Shown here one piece after another: positions 41,881 through 52,640 of a stretch of DNA of 64,000 nucleotides (its first letter is position 1; each line of letters starts with the position of its first letter). The stretch covers positions 4,070,001-4,134,000 of the forward strand of contig CM034414.1 of NCBI GenBank assembly GCA_019925095.2. The letters are read 5' to 3'. Below the pieces are notes generated by a model. That model was not told the DNA's origin. It did no database searches and saw only the letters and a list, made by a program, of their open reading frames with translations. A program made the position numbers and the translations under genes. The DNA is from Dendrolimus kikuchii (Eukaryota > Arthropoda > Insecta > Lepidoptera > Lasiocampidae).

Positions 41881-42480
41881 GAATTATTGTACGGTGCAAG
41901 TGGTGTCCTTAATGAAACACCCGGTAATATGGACTGTAGGTCAAACTTAAAGATTAAATTGAGGCTTGGTATAAAATCGAGTAATATACAAGAATTAATG
42001 AATAAAAGGAATGAAGAGGACTTTGTTAACTACTGCATAGAGATAGTCAAAAAAGTAATACATCGTAATAAAAATAGATAAGATAAATAAGTGTACATTT
42101 AATCTTATATTTAGGTATATAGAGTAAAAATGTATAAAATAAGGATAATTAAGCCTTTTTAAAAAGGTTTTTAATACAAGCTTTTGAGATCCTGGATATC
42201 ATTTAGCCGCAGAGTGCTAGCCAAGACAAGTAAAATGAGCCCAAACACGACGGGTCTATGGCCACCTTCCGACTCCATCATCAGATCAGCTCCATGGTAC
42301 CATATTATGCATTGTCACGCGATATACATGTGCGTGCGTAAATTTCAGCTCAATCGGAAACCGGGAAGTTGGTTAAATTTAACTTGCAAGATTCCACCCG
42401 AACTTACATACATACATAGGCACAACCATTGCAAGTTAAAAAATAAAAGCTTGTAATAAAAAGCAGTAGTGTTAAAATAA
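41881..42480 (+). mobile_element. Unclassified retroelement 3' region
   Basis: A 64-residue frame (41887-42081; NIQELMNKRNEEDFVNYCIE) without a recognised domain is followed by a 3' region. The blocks tttcagctcaatcggaaacc and cttacatacatacatagg are of the type that ends common lepidopteran retroposons. Confidence 0.35.
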
Positions 42481-42849
42481 AAATAGCAAATAAATGTATA
42501 AGACAGATAATATAATTAGGAAGAGTAGAACATCTAAGTTTAAGACAATGAAGGATGTAAGACTAGCATAAGATGATAAGGACCCATTGTTATAGATATA
42601 ATAGTTTAATAAAGAAATAAAAATTTAAAAAAAGATAAAAATTAAATAAAAAAGAAAAAGAAAATAAGTAGAAAAGAAAATACAAAACATAACCCCTAAA
42701 CGGTATAGAAAGCCGGATAACCTTGTCCGTCTGGTGGAAGAGAATTAAAAAAAAATGGACTGTATTTATTTATAGACGCCTAAAACAGCAATAGGTATGA
42801 TCAGCACTACTGTACTAAAAGGCACGTTCAGATCAATCAACGCGTTTAT
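42481..42849. other. A-rich intergenic stretch
   Basis: Very A-rich with several AATAAA-like signals (42605-42660). Perhaps the tail of the preceding retroelement. Confidence 0.35.
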
Positions 42850-43158
42850 AATTTATTGCAGGAATTCAACAGACATGCAGACGGCCCACTTGATAGAAAG
42901 CGGTTACCATCGCCTACGGACATTTCCAACACCAAAGGTGCTACAAATGCGCTGCCCTCTTAAGGGAGACTGGAACCTGGTCACTAATGCCGGAACACAA
43001 CTCAAGGTTGTTATGGCGACATACTTTAGACCAGGGGTGATAGCCATCCAGTCAGACAAATGCCCTACCACCTGGCTGTGGGTCGCTTTGTCGCCTCTTA
43101 CGACAGGCCGCCCGGCCGCAGGAAATTGTATTCTTTCTCCGTTCCTGCACGGATAAAG
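42850..43158 (-). mobile_element. SINE family A, antisense, full-length
   Basis: From ttattgcaggaattcaacag to ttctccgttcctgcacggat; one of the best-preserved copies. Confidence 0.85.
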
Positions 43159-43345
43159 TTAGCACTAGAACCCGGATGTTCCACTGAACACTGATAGCCC
43201 TAATTGTATCGATTTCACCAATCAATACGAGTTGCACTAATCAAACACACAAGACGGCCCACAGAAGGAAAATCTTGTGTGACTGACCATCAGCCTCTTT
43301 GTACATCTAAATTTCTATTCTAGAGGTAGAATAGTTGAATAAAAC

Positions 43346-43550
43346 ATACATACATACATAACTTCACGCCAGTTCCCTTGCGAGGTAGGCACGAACAACA
43401 GAGTGCCATTTAGGCCCATTCTTACACACCTCACTTGCTTCTTTGACATTCATAACTCTTGTCATGCACACTCGTTTGTTCTTAAGGCTCCTGACATCAC
43501 CCTCCGCTAGTACACGATCAATTTGATCATGGAAGGTGTGTTGTGGCCTT
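43346..43550 (-). mobile_element. Family B LINE 3' end, antisense
   Basis: (ACAT)n, aacttcacgccagttccctt to cctccgctagtacacgatca and tgatcatggaaggtgtgttg. Confidence 0.8.
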
Positions 43551-43665
43551 ACATGTTGAATAAAACGACTTTTAATAAAAGAAAACGGTCCTAAATACTT
43601 CCCTTTAAAATAAATCACTTGGATATTAAATAAGGGTGACACACCATTTACTTCGTGATAGTATG

Positions 43666-43673
43666 TATATAAG
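43666..43673 (+). promoter_or_regulatory. TATA box of candidate secreted-peptide gene
   Basis: TATATAAG lies about 30 bp upstream of a likely start around 43697 (acattctgattc) and 67 bp upstream of the ATG. The spacing fits a focused insect promoter. Confidence 0.5.
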
Positions 43674-43732
43674 CAGAACAATTGTACGTACATTACATTC
43701 TGATTCACAAGGTTTAATTCACATTAAACAAG

Positions 43733-43799
43733 ATGAAGAATTTTTTATTTATTTTATTTGCTTTTGCTCTTAATGTCATCATGTGCGCTGATAGAAAAC
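43733..43799 (+). CDS. First exon of a putative small secreted peptide
   Basis: ATG in a favourable context (caagATGA), 22 codons reading MKNFLFILFAFALNVIMCAD then RK, and a donor AAAC|GTAAGT at 43799/43800. The N-terminus is a textbook signal peptide: Lys at position 2, a hydrophobic core, and a small residue (Ala) before Asp for cleavage. With the TATA box and start spacing this looks like a real promoter-proximal exon. Such layouts are usual for insect immune peptides, venom- or saliva-type peptides and cuticle peptides, but the mature part is in a later exon that was not found. Three Helitrons follow directly downstream (43819-45017). A chance signal-like frame remains possible. Confidence 0.5.
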
Positions 43800-43818
43800 G
43801 TAAGTAGTAATATATGTA

Positions 43819-44256
43819 TCTATATGTATAAAGATCTATTGCTGTTCGATAGTCTCGCTAAAACTCGAGAACGGTTGGACTGATTTGGTTAATTTTGGTT
43901 TTGAATTATTTGTGGAAGTCCAGGGACGGTTTAAAAGGTGAGTAAATATGAAAAAAATGCTTGGAATATAGTAGAAATAACAATTTCGTTTTCCCTTAGA
44001 AACTATTCCTACCTGTCAAACATTTGATGTTCGTTCCGTCGTTTTGAAATCAATTAAATTTAAAAGTCGTTCAGAAATCAAATTAATTTAAAAGTGAAGT
44101 TTCTTGTTCATTTTTTTGGTTTTCAATGTCAAACATTTGATCTTCGTTCCAGTTAAGTTTTGACCAGATTTTTTACTAAAGTTGAAATATTCTGCAATTA
44201 TCATTCAGCTTTTTTATTTATTGATGAGGCGGTACGAAGTTTGCCGGGTTAGCTAG
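43819..44256 (+). mobile_element. Helitron H4
   Basis: TCTATATGTATAAAGATC to gtttgccgggttagCTAG|T; lies 19 bp downstream of the donor of the secreted-peptide exon. Confidence 0.65.
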
Positions 44257-44260
44257 TAAT

Positions 44261-44679
44261 TCTATAAAATTCTAAATATGCCGTGTCTGTATATTGAAGC
44301 TATTTAAAAAAAGCAACTGGAATAGACTACATAAACGCCGGAGAAAACGTTGCATTTTTTTTTAGGTTTCCTGTCTGTTTGTACGGGATTCACGTAAAAC
44401 ACGACAGCGAATTCTTAGACTTAAAATCTGCGCTACTTTTTATCCTGGGAATACCGCGGGATTTTTTTTGGGAATGATTTATAATGGCCAGTTTAATAAA
44501 AATCTAATTCCAATATGATTTTTTATCACTGATCGATAGCAAATTTTATATAATAAAATGCGTGATATTTTTTACCCTGGGAATCTGGAGACAATTTTCC
44601 TGGGAGCGTTTACTTTGTGTCCCGGGAATCCCGCGGGAATTTCAAGTCAAGCGTGGGCGAAATCGCGGGCATATCCTAG
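44261..44679 (+). mobile_element. Helitron H1, copy b, uninterrupted
   Basis: TCTATAAAATTCTAAATATG to gcgggcatatcCTAG|T, 419 bp. This is the reference for the interrupted copy at 26523-28198. Confidence 0.75.
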
Positions 44680-44776
44680 TTTATCTAAACAAATAAAGCT
44701 GTTGCTTGGTAAGCATATCACTTTCAAACGGCTAGAACGATTTGGCTTCGATTACTAGAAAAATTATATAGATAGA

Positions 44777-45017
44777 CTAGCTGTGCCCGCGACGTCGTCC
44801 GCGTGGAATTTGTTTTTCAAAACCCCCCGATTTTGAAACGTTCTTAATTGGTTCTCCGCTCCTATTGGTCTTAGTGTGATGATATATAACCTATAGCCTT
44901 CCTCGATAAATGGGCTATCTAACACTGAATTTTTTTTTTAAATCTGACCAGTAGTTCCTGAGATTAGCGCGTTCAATCAAACAAACAAACTCTTCAGCTT
45001 TACATATTAGTATAAGA
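44777..45017 (-). mobile_element. Helitron H3, copy b
   Basis: The inverse of 3594-3846: A|CTAGctgtgcccgcgacgtc at the left, cagctttacatattagtata and AGA at the right. Confidence 0.75.
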
Positions 45018-45602
45018 TAGATAATAAGATAAGAAAAGATAATATTTCATTTTCTTGACATTGTCTTATTTCTGTTTTTTAATATAATTATAATTGATTG
45101 AATATTTACACTTATACTAACTTAAAAAATATAAAAAAATTAACTAAGGCATAAATCATACAAATCCAAACTGTATAACAAACCACTGCCAGATAGCAGC
45201 GTGCCCAGAAGGCTGGCTACATTGCTGCGCTGTATCGACGTCAGCCAATCACCGTCCACTGCAGGACGTCGACCTCCCCAAGTTGGCGCCACTCATCATG
45301 GTTCTCTGCCTTCCTCATCCATCGGTCGCTAATTTTGCGAGCTATGTCAGCTACCTTGGTTCTCTTACGGATATCCTCATTTCTAAACTCTATCCATAAG
45401 TGAAACACCCAACATAGCTTGCTCCATAGCCCGTTGAGCGACTTAGAATTTGTGGACCAGTCATACTGTTTCCTGGCAGTGTCCACGGCTCGGGCCCGTA
45501 GGTCAGGACGGGGAGGACGCACTGCTCGGAGAATTCCGTCTTTAGGCATTTCGGGATAGTCGGCGAAAAAACTTGACGAAGCTTACCGAATGCTGCCCAG
45601 CC

Positions 45603-46268
45603 CATAAGGGAGAGAGGTGCGCATTCGTCTCGCGGGTACCGACGTCAGTCGGGGTCCCGGAGACGCAGATGTGCGCAAGATCTCCTCCCGTAAATACCGC
45701 TGCAGGGGCCCAAGCATCTAGGGAGCGGAGGAATCTTCATCCCTATTGACGAAGTGAGTTTGCCCTGAATCCCGGGGTACTCTCAAGCACTGATGCGCTA
45801 GGATCAGCGTGGGCGTAACTACGTTCTAAGTCTCACAGTTTTCCTACCACGAGCGTGGGGCACACGGGAGGAGGGTGGTTTTAGTGGAGTATTGAATAGT
45901 GGAGTTGATATACAATGCAAAAGTGGATGGATGCAGAAGTCGTGGAAGGCTACGACACACCTTCCATGATCAAATTGATCGTGTACTAGCGGAGGGTGAT
46001 GTCAGGAGCCTTAAGAACAGACGAGCGTGCATTACAAGAGTAATGAATGTCAAAGAAGCAAGTGAGGTGTGTAAGAATGGGCCTAAATGGCGCTCTGTTG
46101 TTCGTGCCTACCCCGCAAGGGAACCGGCGTGAAGTTATGTATGTATGTATGTATTGAATAGTCGAGTTTTCACACAAGCCGGCGATTGACTCTGGTGGCT
46201 ATTCGTGGCTTCACCTCTCATCGCTTTGGTCCAATCCCTAGGAAATGCATTTCCCCCACCTTAAAAAA
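45603..46268 (+). mobile_element. R1-clade LINE 3' end, interrupted by family B
   Basis: Contains gtgggcgtaactacgttcta, ggaggagggtggttttagtg and, after the family B insert, cacacaagccggcgattgac and a poly(A). More 5' sequence is retained than in the 35862 and 60840 copies. Confidence 0.8.
45901..46150 (+). mobile_element. Family B LINE 3' end nested in R1
   Basis: Encodes [40 protein letters not shown] and ends VVRAYPAREPA, then ATGT repeats. Flanked by a duplicated tattgaatagt. Confidence 0.85.
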
Positions 46269-46321
46269 AATGTTGCCCAGCCATTTATATATAAAAAATA
46301 ATAATATAAAATTATTTATTA

Positions 46322-46531
46322 TCTTAATATATATAAATCTCGTGTCACAATGTTTGTCCTCAATGGACTCCTAAACTACTTGACCGATTTCAATCAAATT
46401 TGCACACCGTGTGCAGTTTGATCCGACTTGAAAGATAGGATAGGTTACATTTGGACCCGGTAGGTGGCGCTGCAATCGGGTTCTAAATTTTTATTTCTTC
46501 AGGGCAGAACAACGTCTGCCGGGACAGCTAG
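46322..46531 (+). mobile_element. Non-autonomous Helitron H2, copy b
   Basis: A|TCTTAATATATATAAATC to ctgccgggacagCTAG|T, 210 bp. Confidence 0.8.
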
Positions 46532-46764
46532 TATATTATAAATAATATTATTTTATATCATAATTGTTATTATATATTATAAATAATAATATATAATAAA
46601 TAAGGTTTCTTATATATCAATGTGCCCAAGCCCAACTGAATCCTCCTACTGGCTTCCCTCCTCGCTGTATGTCGTTGCTTATTCGTTGGGCGAAATATGA
46701 GCCAGCCTTCTGATCGGTTTTGTTAATGAATTGTTGTGATATTTTTTTAGATTGACATGTACTT

Positions 46765-47000
46765 TTTTTTTATTGCAGGAGTTCAGCAGACAGGCAGACG
46801 GCCCACCTGATGGATAGCGGTTACCATCGCCTATGGACATTTGCAACACCAAAGGTGCTAGAAATGCGCTGCTGCCCTCTTAAGGGAGACTGGAGCCTGG
46901 CCACTAATGCCGGAACACAACACAAGGTTGTTATGGCGACATACTTTAGACCAGGGGTGGTAGCCAGCCAGTCGGGCAAATGCCGTACCACCTGGAATGC
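46765..47000 (-). mobile_element. SINE family A, antisense, truncated
   Basis: ttttttattgcaggagttca to gggcaaatgccgtaccacct; the last 70 bp of the family are missing. Confidence 0.8.
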
Positions 47001-47093
47001 CCTACCACCTGTACTCAAATATTTGTATCACCATGTCTAGTTAAACACAGTGACAACATTTGACTTTGTTTTTACAAATAGAGATTCATTCAT

Positions 47094-47363
47094 TCATACA
47101 GCTGCGTGTAGTTCCAAACTACACGGCTGATTAAATTGAACTTTCTTTTCCAGATTATTTCCTGTCTCGTCGTTATGCTGGGGGAGTAAATGACTTAGTA
47201 AGAAGGATACCTGTAGGCCTTTATTCATGGTAATGCTATTTTCCACATTTTTACCAACAACGAAACTCGCACACCTGGTGCACATGATCCCCACATCGAC
47301 AGCAGCAAGCAAAACAGTGGCGGGGGAAATGAGCAACGCGGGTATCAAAATGTTTAAACACAT
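47094..47363 (-). CDS. Putative secreted CxxC protein, N-terminal exon or pseudogene
   Basis: The minus-strand ATG at 47363-47361 opens 89 residues. A hydrophobic leader (MCLNILIPALLISPATVLLA) precedes VGIMCTRCASFVV, with a CxxC at about residues 28-31. Later segments read LLPQHNDETGNNLEKKVQFN and QPCSLELHAAV, with the frame closing at 47094. A donor GCT|GTATGA just before the stop would let it continue. The leader followed by a zinc-binding-like CxxC and a short beta-rich stretch loosely recalls secreted CULT-domain (cereblon-type) proteins. That is a weak inference: the second cysteine pair is not seen. No TATA box was found. Alternatively it is a repeat-derived frame. Confidence 0.3.
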   Translation of the reverse strand: MCLNILIPALLISPATVLLAAVDVGIMCTRCASFVVGKNVENSITMNKGLQVSFLLSHLLPQHNDETGNNLEKKVQFNQPCSLELHAAV

Positions 47364-47390
47364 CACGTTTATCTAATTACATTGATTCAA

Positions 47391-47422
47391 CTACTGACTT
47401 GAGCGACTCCTCAAGTCAGTAG
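47391..47422. repeat. Short perfect hairpin
   Basis: 47391-47403 pairs with 47410-47422 (13-bp arms, 6-nt loop). It lies just upstream of the minus-strand candidate gene. The half-site gacttga recurs nearby. Confidence 0.6.
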
Positions 47423-47694
47423 TGACTTCAAAATATTCAGTCGGGATTATTTAAGTCAGTCAGACTTGGTAGCGTTGAAATCAAATTACACGACGCCAAT
47501 ATGACGTCAGCACTGGCTTTCTTCGAATTTGAAGCCAGTAGCTGAATCAATGTAAATTTTAAACACTTTTTTAAATATTAATTTATTGTGGGCAGTAATT
47601 ATAGTAATTATAAAAGAAAACTGCACGGCGCATAATATAATGAAGATTTTAATATTAATACTAATTTAATAATAATAACTAACTAATACTAATT

Positions 47695-48010
47695 TTATCC
47701 GTGGAGGAACGGAGAAAGAATACAATTTCCTGCGGCCGGGCGGCCTGTCGTAAGAGGCGACAAAACAACCCATAGCCAGGTGGGAGGGTATTTGCCCGAC
47801 GCGATGGCTACCACCCCTGGTTTAGAGTATGTCGCCATAACAACCTTGAGTTGTGTTCCGGCATTAGTGACCAGGTTCCAGTCTCCCTTAAGAGAGCAGC
47901 AGCGCATTTGTAGCACCTTTGGGGTGGCAAATGTCCATAGGCGATGGTAACCGCTTTTTTATCAAGTGGGCCGACTGCTTGTCTGCTGAACTCATGCAAT
48001 AAAAAATAGG
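47695..48010 (+). mobile_element. SINE family A, sense, full-length
   Basis: ttatccgtggaggaacggag to ctgctgaactcatgcaataa and a poly(A) tail. Confidence 0.85.
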
Positions 48011-49004
48011 GGGGAAAAACCGATAAAAACAAAAGAACATCTATGTTCTAAATTTAAAAATTTAGTATGTGTGGTGGCCAGTACCATGCCGCACCAAATT
48101 AATAAAAAACTATTTCATGAAGATTCCAATAGTTAATCAGCTCTAACACTACTTTGAAACGGACGGAAAAAAACAAATTTGATAGCCACGAAGTTATGAT
48201 TGCGTCGACTTGAGGCTGAGCTTTTGTAATGTAGTACGAAAATAGAAGGGTACTACAGACTTTTTCAAGAAGGTTTGTATGCAGATTACATATTTGTAAT
48301 TCCCAGCATGTATATTTGTATTGCGTATTAATTTCTGTTTTGTTTGTCTTTACTTACTTTTCGATACTTAAATAATGAACGAAACTTAGATTCAACGTGT
48401 GTTTTATTACGAGTACAATGTTGCAGACCACAACCCGGACGCCTTGATAATCCGCACAGGGCCTTGTTTTTATAAAAGTGATTATAAAAGTCCTGCTTGC
48501 TGTCGTGGAGTAGACATAATATGACGAGGACATTTTTTTTACTGCGAGCTCGAAAACAAACAAATGGCCAAACGAAAATGTGTGGAGGTTCTAGACACCT
48601 CCGGGTCGACAGTTTTGGATAAATAAAAATCCAGAGCACATGGATAGTTAATACTTATTTATTCCTACAGACAGAGCGTCACAGAAAAACACATTAAATC
48701 TATACTAATATTACACTATAAATCGTTTACAATAGTCTTGCCGGGAAGAGTTTTTTTTTTTTAAGGTGATGGCTGCAATGCCATTTATGCATTGATTTTG
48801 CCAATGTCGAGTACAAAGAAAAGTCAGGTGACATAAAAAGGAATTTTGGCCGGTAAATTAAAAAGAAAAAGAAAATTCTGCCAATCTAATACACTACAAT
48901 AAACATAATATTTACAACAAACCATAACAGCAAAGGACGGGAAGAAAGTTCTTTTATTGAAGTCATAATATGACAGCATTGTATTTTTCTTCTTGATTTG
49001 TTTT
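48011..49004. other. Intergenic stretch without a supported gene
   Basis: Open frame on the minus strand (48639-48328) shows no domain. 48703-48722 (tctatactaatattacac) is a Helitron-start-like scrap. Confidence 0.4.
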
Positions 49005-49275
49005 TTTTTTAATGTTTAAGGCTTGGCAACTAGGCCTTTAAGCCAGGCGCAGTTGTATTGTAGGCTACAATCTACACCATTCAACGGAGTTCTTGTGAAA
49101 ACTCGAAAGGCCACATTTGACTATACAGTTCACATTTCTCACAAAAACACATAACTACTACTCAAAAACTATCAATATCCTACAACTATTGTTCATTTTA
49201 CAGTAATTTTACACATTTTTAGAAAACAAAACTGCACAGCACAACATCCCTTTTCAGTTCCCACCAAAAACTCAT
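49005..49275 (-). mobile_element. Interspersed repeat family G, copy 3
   Basis: Inverted copy of 1718-1990 (ggcaactaggcctttaagcc to agttcccaccaaaaactc). Confidence 0.7.
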
Positions 49276-49324
49276 TCTTGATTTGTGATGTGACGTGCAA
49301 CTAGTGCTGTGCATATAGTGCCTC

Positions 49325-49560
49325 CACAAATGGTTACCGTTGCCCATAGAACACCAGGTGCGAGTGGGGATGGGATAGAAGGGATATGAGGATCAGACAG
49401 GAAGCGTGCGATATGGAATAGATAGGAATGAGATAAGGGAAGGGGGAAGTGGGCCATTGGAACTCTCGCTCATCGCACGAAACACGATTAGCTCAAGCTT
49501 AACAGTTTCACGCCGATATTCTGTGAGAGTGTGGTAATACAGTCGCAGCGATCGAGCCGG
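49325..49560 (-). mobile_element. SINE family A2, antisense
   Basis: atggttaccgttgcccatag, then gggatgggatagaagg and ctcgctcatcgcacgaaaca. Same body as 40465-40670. Confidence 0.55.
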
Positions 49561-49787
49561 CCATAAGAGCTGAAATCATGATATAGTAAAACCTCTTTAA
49601 GTCGAACTTGAAGGCAGACGCCAAAAAATCGAGATTTTGGCTTATGGAGGATTTCGACTGAAGCGAATTTTGTAAGGAAACATTCGACTTGTAAGAGGTT
49701 AAGATTTATTCAAATAATCGAGTTGTAAAGGTTGTAAAATCAAATATTGCCGTTCGAGATACAGAGGTCCAATTTACTTTTTCGAGT

Positions 49788-50105
49788 TGTCCGTGCAGGA
49801 ACGGAGAAAGAATACAATTTCCTGCGGCCGGGCGGCCTGTCGTAAGAGGCGACTAAACAACCCACAGCCAGGTGGTAGGGCATTTGTACGACTGGATAGC
49901 TACCACCCCTGGTCTAAAATATGTCGCCATAACAACCTTGAGTTGTGTTCCGGCATTAGTGATCAGGTTCCAGTCTCCCTTAAAGGAGCAGCAGCGCATT
50001 TGCAGCACCTTTGATGTTACAAATGTCCATAGGCGATGGTAACCGCTTTCCATCAAGTGGGCCGTCTGCCTGTCTGCTGAACTCCTGCAATAAAAAAAAG
50101 AATAA
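49788..50105 (+). mobile_element. SINE family A, sense, full-length
   Basis: tgtccgtgcaggaacggaga to ctgctgaactcctgcaataa and poly(A). Confidence 0.85.
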
Positions 50106-50548
50106 AATAATAGAGAGCTCTTGTCACCGCCGGGGTACCTGTCGTTCTGGAACCAAACGGCTTGTGCCGCGACGATGGCAGGAAACCGGATGGGATGACG
50201 TTAGTACCTTGGAAGATGGGCCGCCCGTTAGTGTGGGATGCTACTTGCGTTGACACTCTGGCGGCGTCCCATCTTTCAAGTACGTCCGCTACCGCCGGTT
50301 CTGCTGCAGCCGAACAGGAGGCCCTCAAGCGCCGCAAGTACGCCGCTATCGGCAATAGTTACACATTTGCGGCGTTTGGGGTGGAAACTCTGGGTCCGTG
50401 GGGTCCTAACGCTCTAAAACTTTATCGAGATGTTGCCGAGCGCTTAGTAGACCTCTCACGCGACCAAAAGGCTGGGGTCTATTTTGCTCAAAGGGTAAGC
50501 ATTGCTATTCAGCGTGGTAAGCCTTTTGGGAACGTTCCCGGTAAGTGA
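50106..50548 (+). pseudogene. Retroelement-encoded C-terminal domain (WDATCVDTLA...VETLGPWG)
   Basis: A long open frame, through GLCRDDGRKPDGMTLVPWKM, GRPLVWDATCVDTLAASHLS, FAAFGVETLGPWGPNALKLY and YFAQRVSIAIQRGKPFGN to a stop at 50546-50548. This C-terminal domain is widespread in animal retroelement-like proteins. The pattern of conserved D and E residues suggests a nuclease fold, but that is inference. It starts right after a SINE poly(A), so the 5' part is lost. Confidence 0.65.
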
Positions 50549-51103
50549 CAGTGGTTTGAGACCAATATTTTATCTATAATTTTGCTCTCCTTTTTTTTAT
50601 TTAGTTTTAGTATTTAATTTTAGGTTTCTATTTTATAGTTTTGTTTAATTTTTAAAATGGAGGGAAAATAAATACTGAATTTTCTTATTAATTATTTCGA
50701 CTTCAAGTGTGTTCAGATTTCGAGCAAGGGAGGTTTTAGGGTTGAAGGGAAGGGAACACGATTTTTTTTCTAGTTTGGGAGGTTTTCGACTTAGAGGTTC
50801 TACTGTATAATGATCCATCATGGCTCTACCACGTAAACGTATCGCTCATTGCCACAATCCATTTTTTCCGATAGTTACAATGTCCTTTCAAGTTCAAATC
50901 CAATGTGAATAAGTGAATACCTTCTAGGTAAGCGTGATCCTTCCTAGACCAAATCTCAGCCTAGCTTCAGACTCGATCGTGGTCAAAGGCGAACTTATAC
51001 GTACTAAATTAAAAAAGTCAAACAAAAAAGAAACCGACTTTAAGCAAAGTGTAAAAAAATATTTGCTACAAGTTTTTAGTTACTATTGCTGGTAGCTAGT
51101 CGT

Positions 51104-51260
51104 GATAGCTTAATGGCTAGCGCACGCGTCCCAAACTCAAAGGGCGCGAGTTTGATCCTGGCCGGAACGCATGCATCTATTATAATGTGCATATTGTTAC
51201 AATTACCACGTACTAACGACGGTGAAGAAAAAACATCGTGATGCAACCTGCAATCCAGAT
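51104..51260 (+). mobile_element. tRNA-headed SINE
   Basis: The A box tagcttaatgg and B box gagtttgatcctgg, then the body cattgttacaattaccacgt; closely related to 40008-40293. Confidence 0.75.
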
Positions 51261-51353
51261 AATCGATATGTCAAAACCTGCCAAACTGAGTTCCTATATT
51301 TTAAGGTGCGCATGACAGACGCAAACCGCTTTGACGTTATTGAGAGTAATCTC

Positions 51354-51474
51354 TGTTGCAGGGAATATGACAACTACGGCAGAGACGGTTACGACTACAG
51401 CAGAGACGGTTACGACTACAGCAGGGACGATGACCACTACAGCAGAGACGACGCCGGTTTATCCGATGTTTAAC
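51354..51474 (+). repeat. 21-bp tandem repeat, possible Thr-rich exon
   Basis: Units of acgactacagcagagacggt repeat about four times. An acceptor-like ctctgttgcag precedes (51353-51363). Two frames stay open: one reads TTTAETV repeats then VYPMFNAEDDLRLCAPDRRS; the other reads DGYDYSR repeats. The first would be mucin-like. No donor or second exon was identified. Confidence 0.4.
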
Positions 51475-51569
51475 GCAGAGGACGACCTCCGGCTCTGCGC
51501 GCCGGACCGACGATCTACATATGCCTGCTACATACATAACGTTTATTTACACTTACTTCCACGGTAGCA

Positions 51570-52280
51570 AGCACGAAACTGGCGAGCGAATTGGACAGCG
51601 CGAGTATGTGAACACAGCATATGTCAAACATGCAACTCGCCACTTACCTGCTAGTTTTGTGCTTATTCGGCCATTCAAGCGTTCCTTTCTAGTACAATTC
51701 GGTCAGTGAACTAGTTCACCTTACAATTTTACGCAAGTAATACTTACTCTCAATTGTACCTGCCCAGTAGACCAACTTTAGTAACACGGGAAGCAGTCGA
51801 CACCGTGGGAATCGCGAAAGCGGAATAGAGTAAGAATGCATAAAGGTACACTGCCATATTAGCTCGCGAATAAAGTTCAATATAGATTATTTACATGTCG
51901 GAAACCGGTCTGCACTTTTCGACGCAAACGAAAACTGCCGACCAAATTATAAGTTGTATAAAACTTTACCTACTATTCAGTATTCATTGGATATTCTTTG
52001 TTAGCAATCTATCCTTCTTGAACTACAAAACACCTGCTTGCTACAGTGAGAGTCCATAATGTAAACTAGTGGTTAACGATTTATTTGTGCAGATTGTTAC
52101 AACTGCAACCGATGAAAAGCGATAACATTAACATCCGCAATGATGTTGCATATACACGATCGATAAATCTGCGCAAATTGATACTGCACAAATACGCTAC
52201 GATATATTTTATGTGTGTAACAGGCATTAAACAGTGAACGTTGTAAAAATAAAATTTTAATTATTTAATATTATGTTTTA
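51570..52280. other. Intergenic stretch without recognised features
   Basis: No repeat or gene recognised; less AT-rich than average up to 51850. Confidence 0.4.
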
Positions 52281-52640
52281 CTAGCTGTACCCGGCAGGCG
52301 TTGTCTTATTCTTAAAAAATAAAAATCTAGAAACCGATTGCAGCGTCATCAACCGGTATCAATTGTTAATCTAAACCATTCTCGAATCTACTTGAAAGAA
52401 CACAATAAATTTCATTAAATTGAGTCCCATTGTTAAAGAGGTGTTCAGCGGTGCCACTTACTGGATCCTATCGTGAATCTAAACCATCCCGGGATCCATT
52501 TGAACACACACAAAAATAATTTCACCTAAATCCTGGAACCCGATTGAAGCGCCATCTATCTGATTCAAATTTTAATCTAAACCATCCCGGGACCCACTTG
52601 AACACACAAAAATAATCCACCTAAATCAAACAAATGAATA
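52281..52640 (-). mobile_element. Helitron-like repeat, antisense
   Basis: A|CTAGctgtacccggcaggcg at the left. Internally, tctaaaccatYc.gggacccac blocks are repeated two to three times. The right border is uncertain. Confidence 0.5.

Larger units (their letters stand above)
45236..46665 (-). mobile_element. RTE-like LINE fragment, split by R1 and Helitron insertions
   Basis: 45236-45602 matches 20971-21480 with an internal deletion (minus strand: [20 protein letters not shown]). 46622-46665 continues with cccaactgaatcctcctact. The R1 tail between them is flanked by tgYtgcccagcc (about 45590 and 46270). Confidence 0.75.
49581..50811 (+). mobile_element. pogo-like MITE carrying two nested insertions
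   Basis: The left terminus is atagtaaaacctctttaagt and the right terminus ggttttcgacttagaggttc followed by tactgta. Inside are SINE A (49788-50105) and a retroelement remnant (50106-50548). Confidence 0.65.

Noticed and set aside
48328..48639. 103-residue minus-strand frame
   Set aside because: No signal peptide, domain, splice context or conserved motif; composition like random AT-rich DNA.
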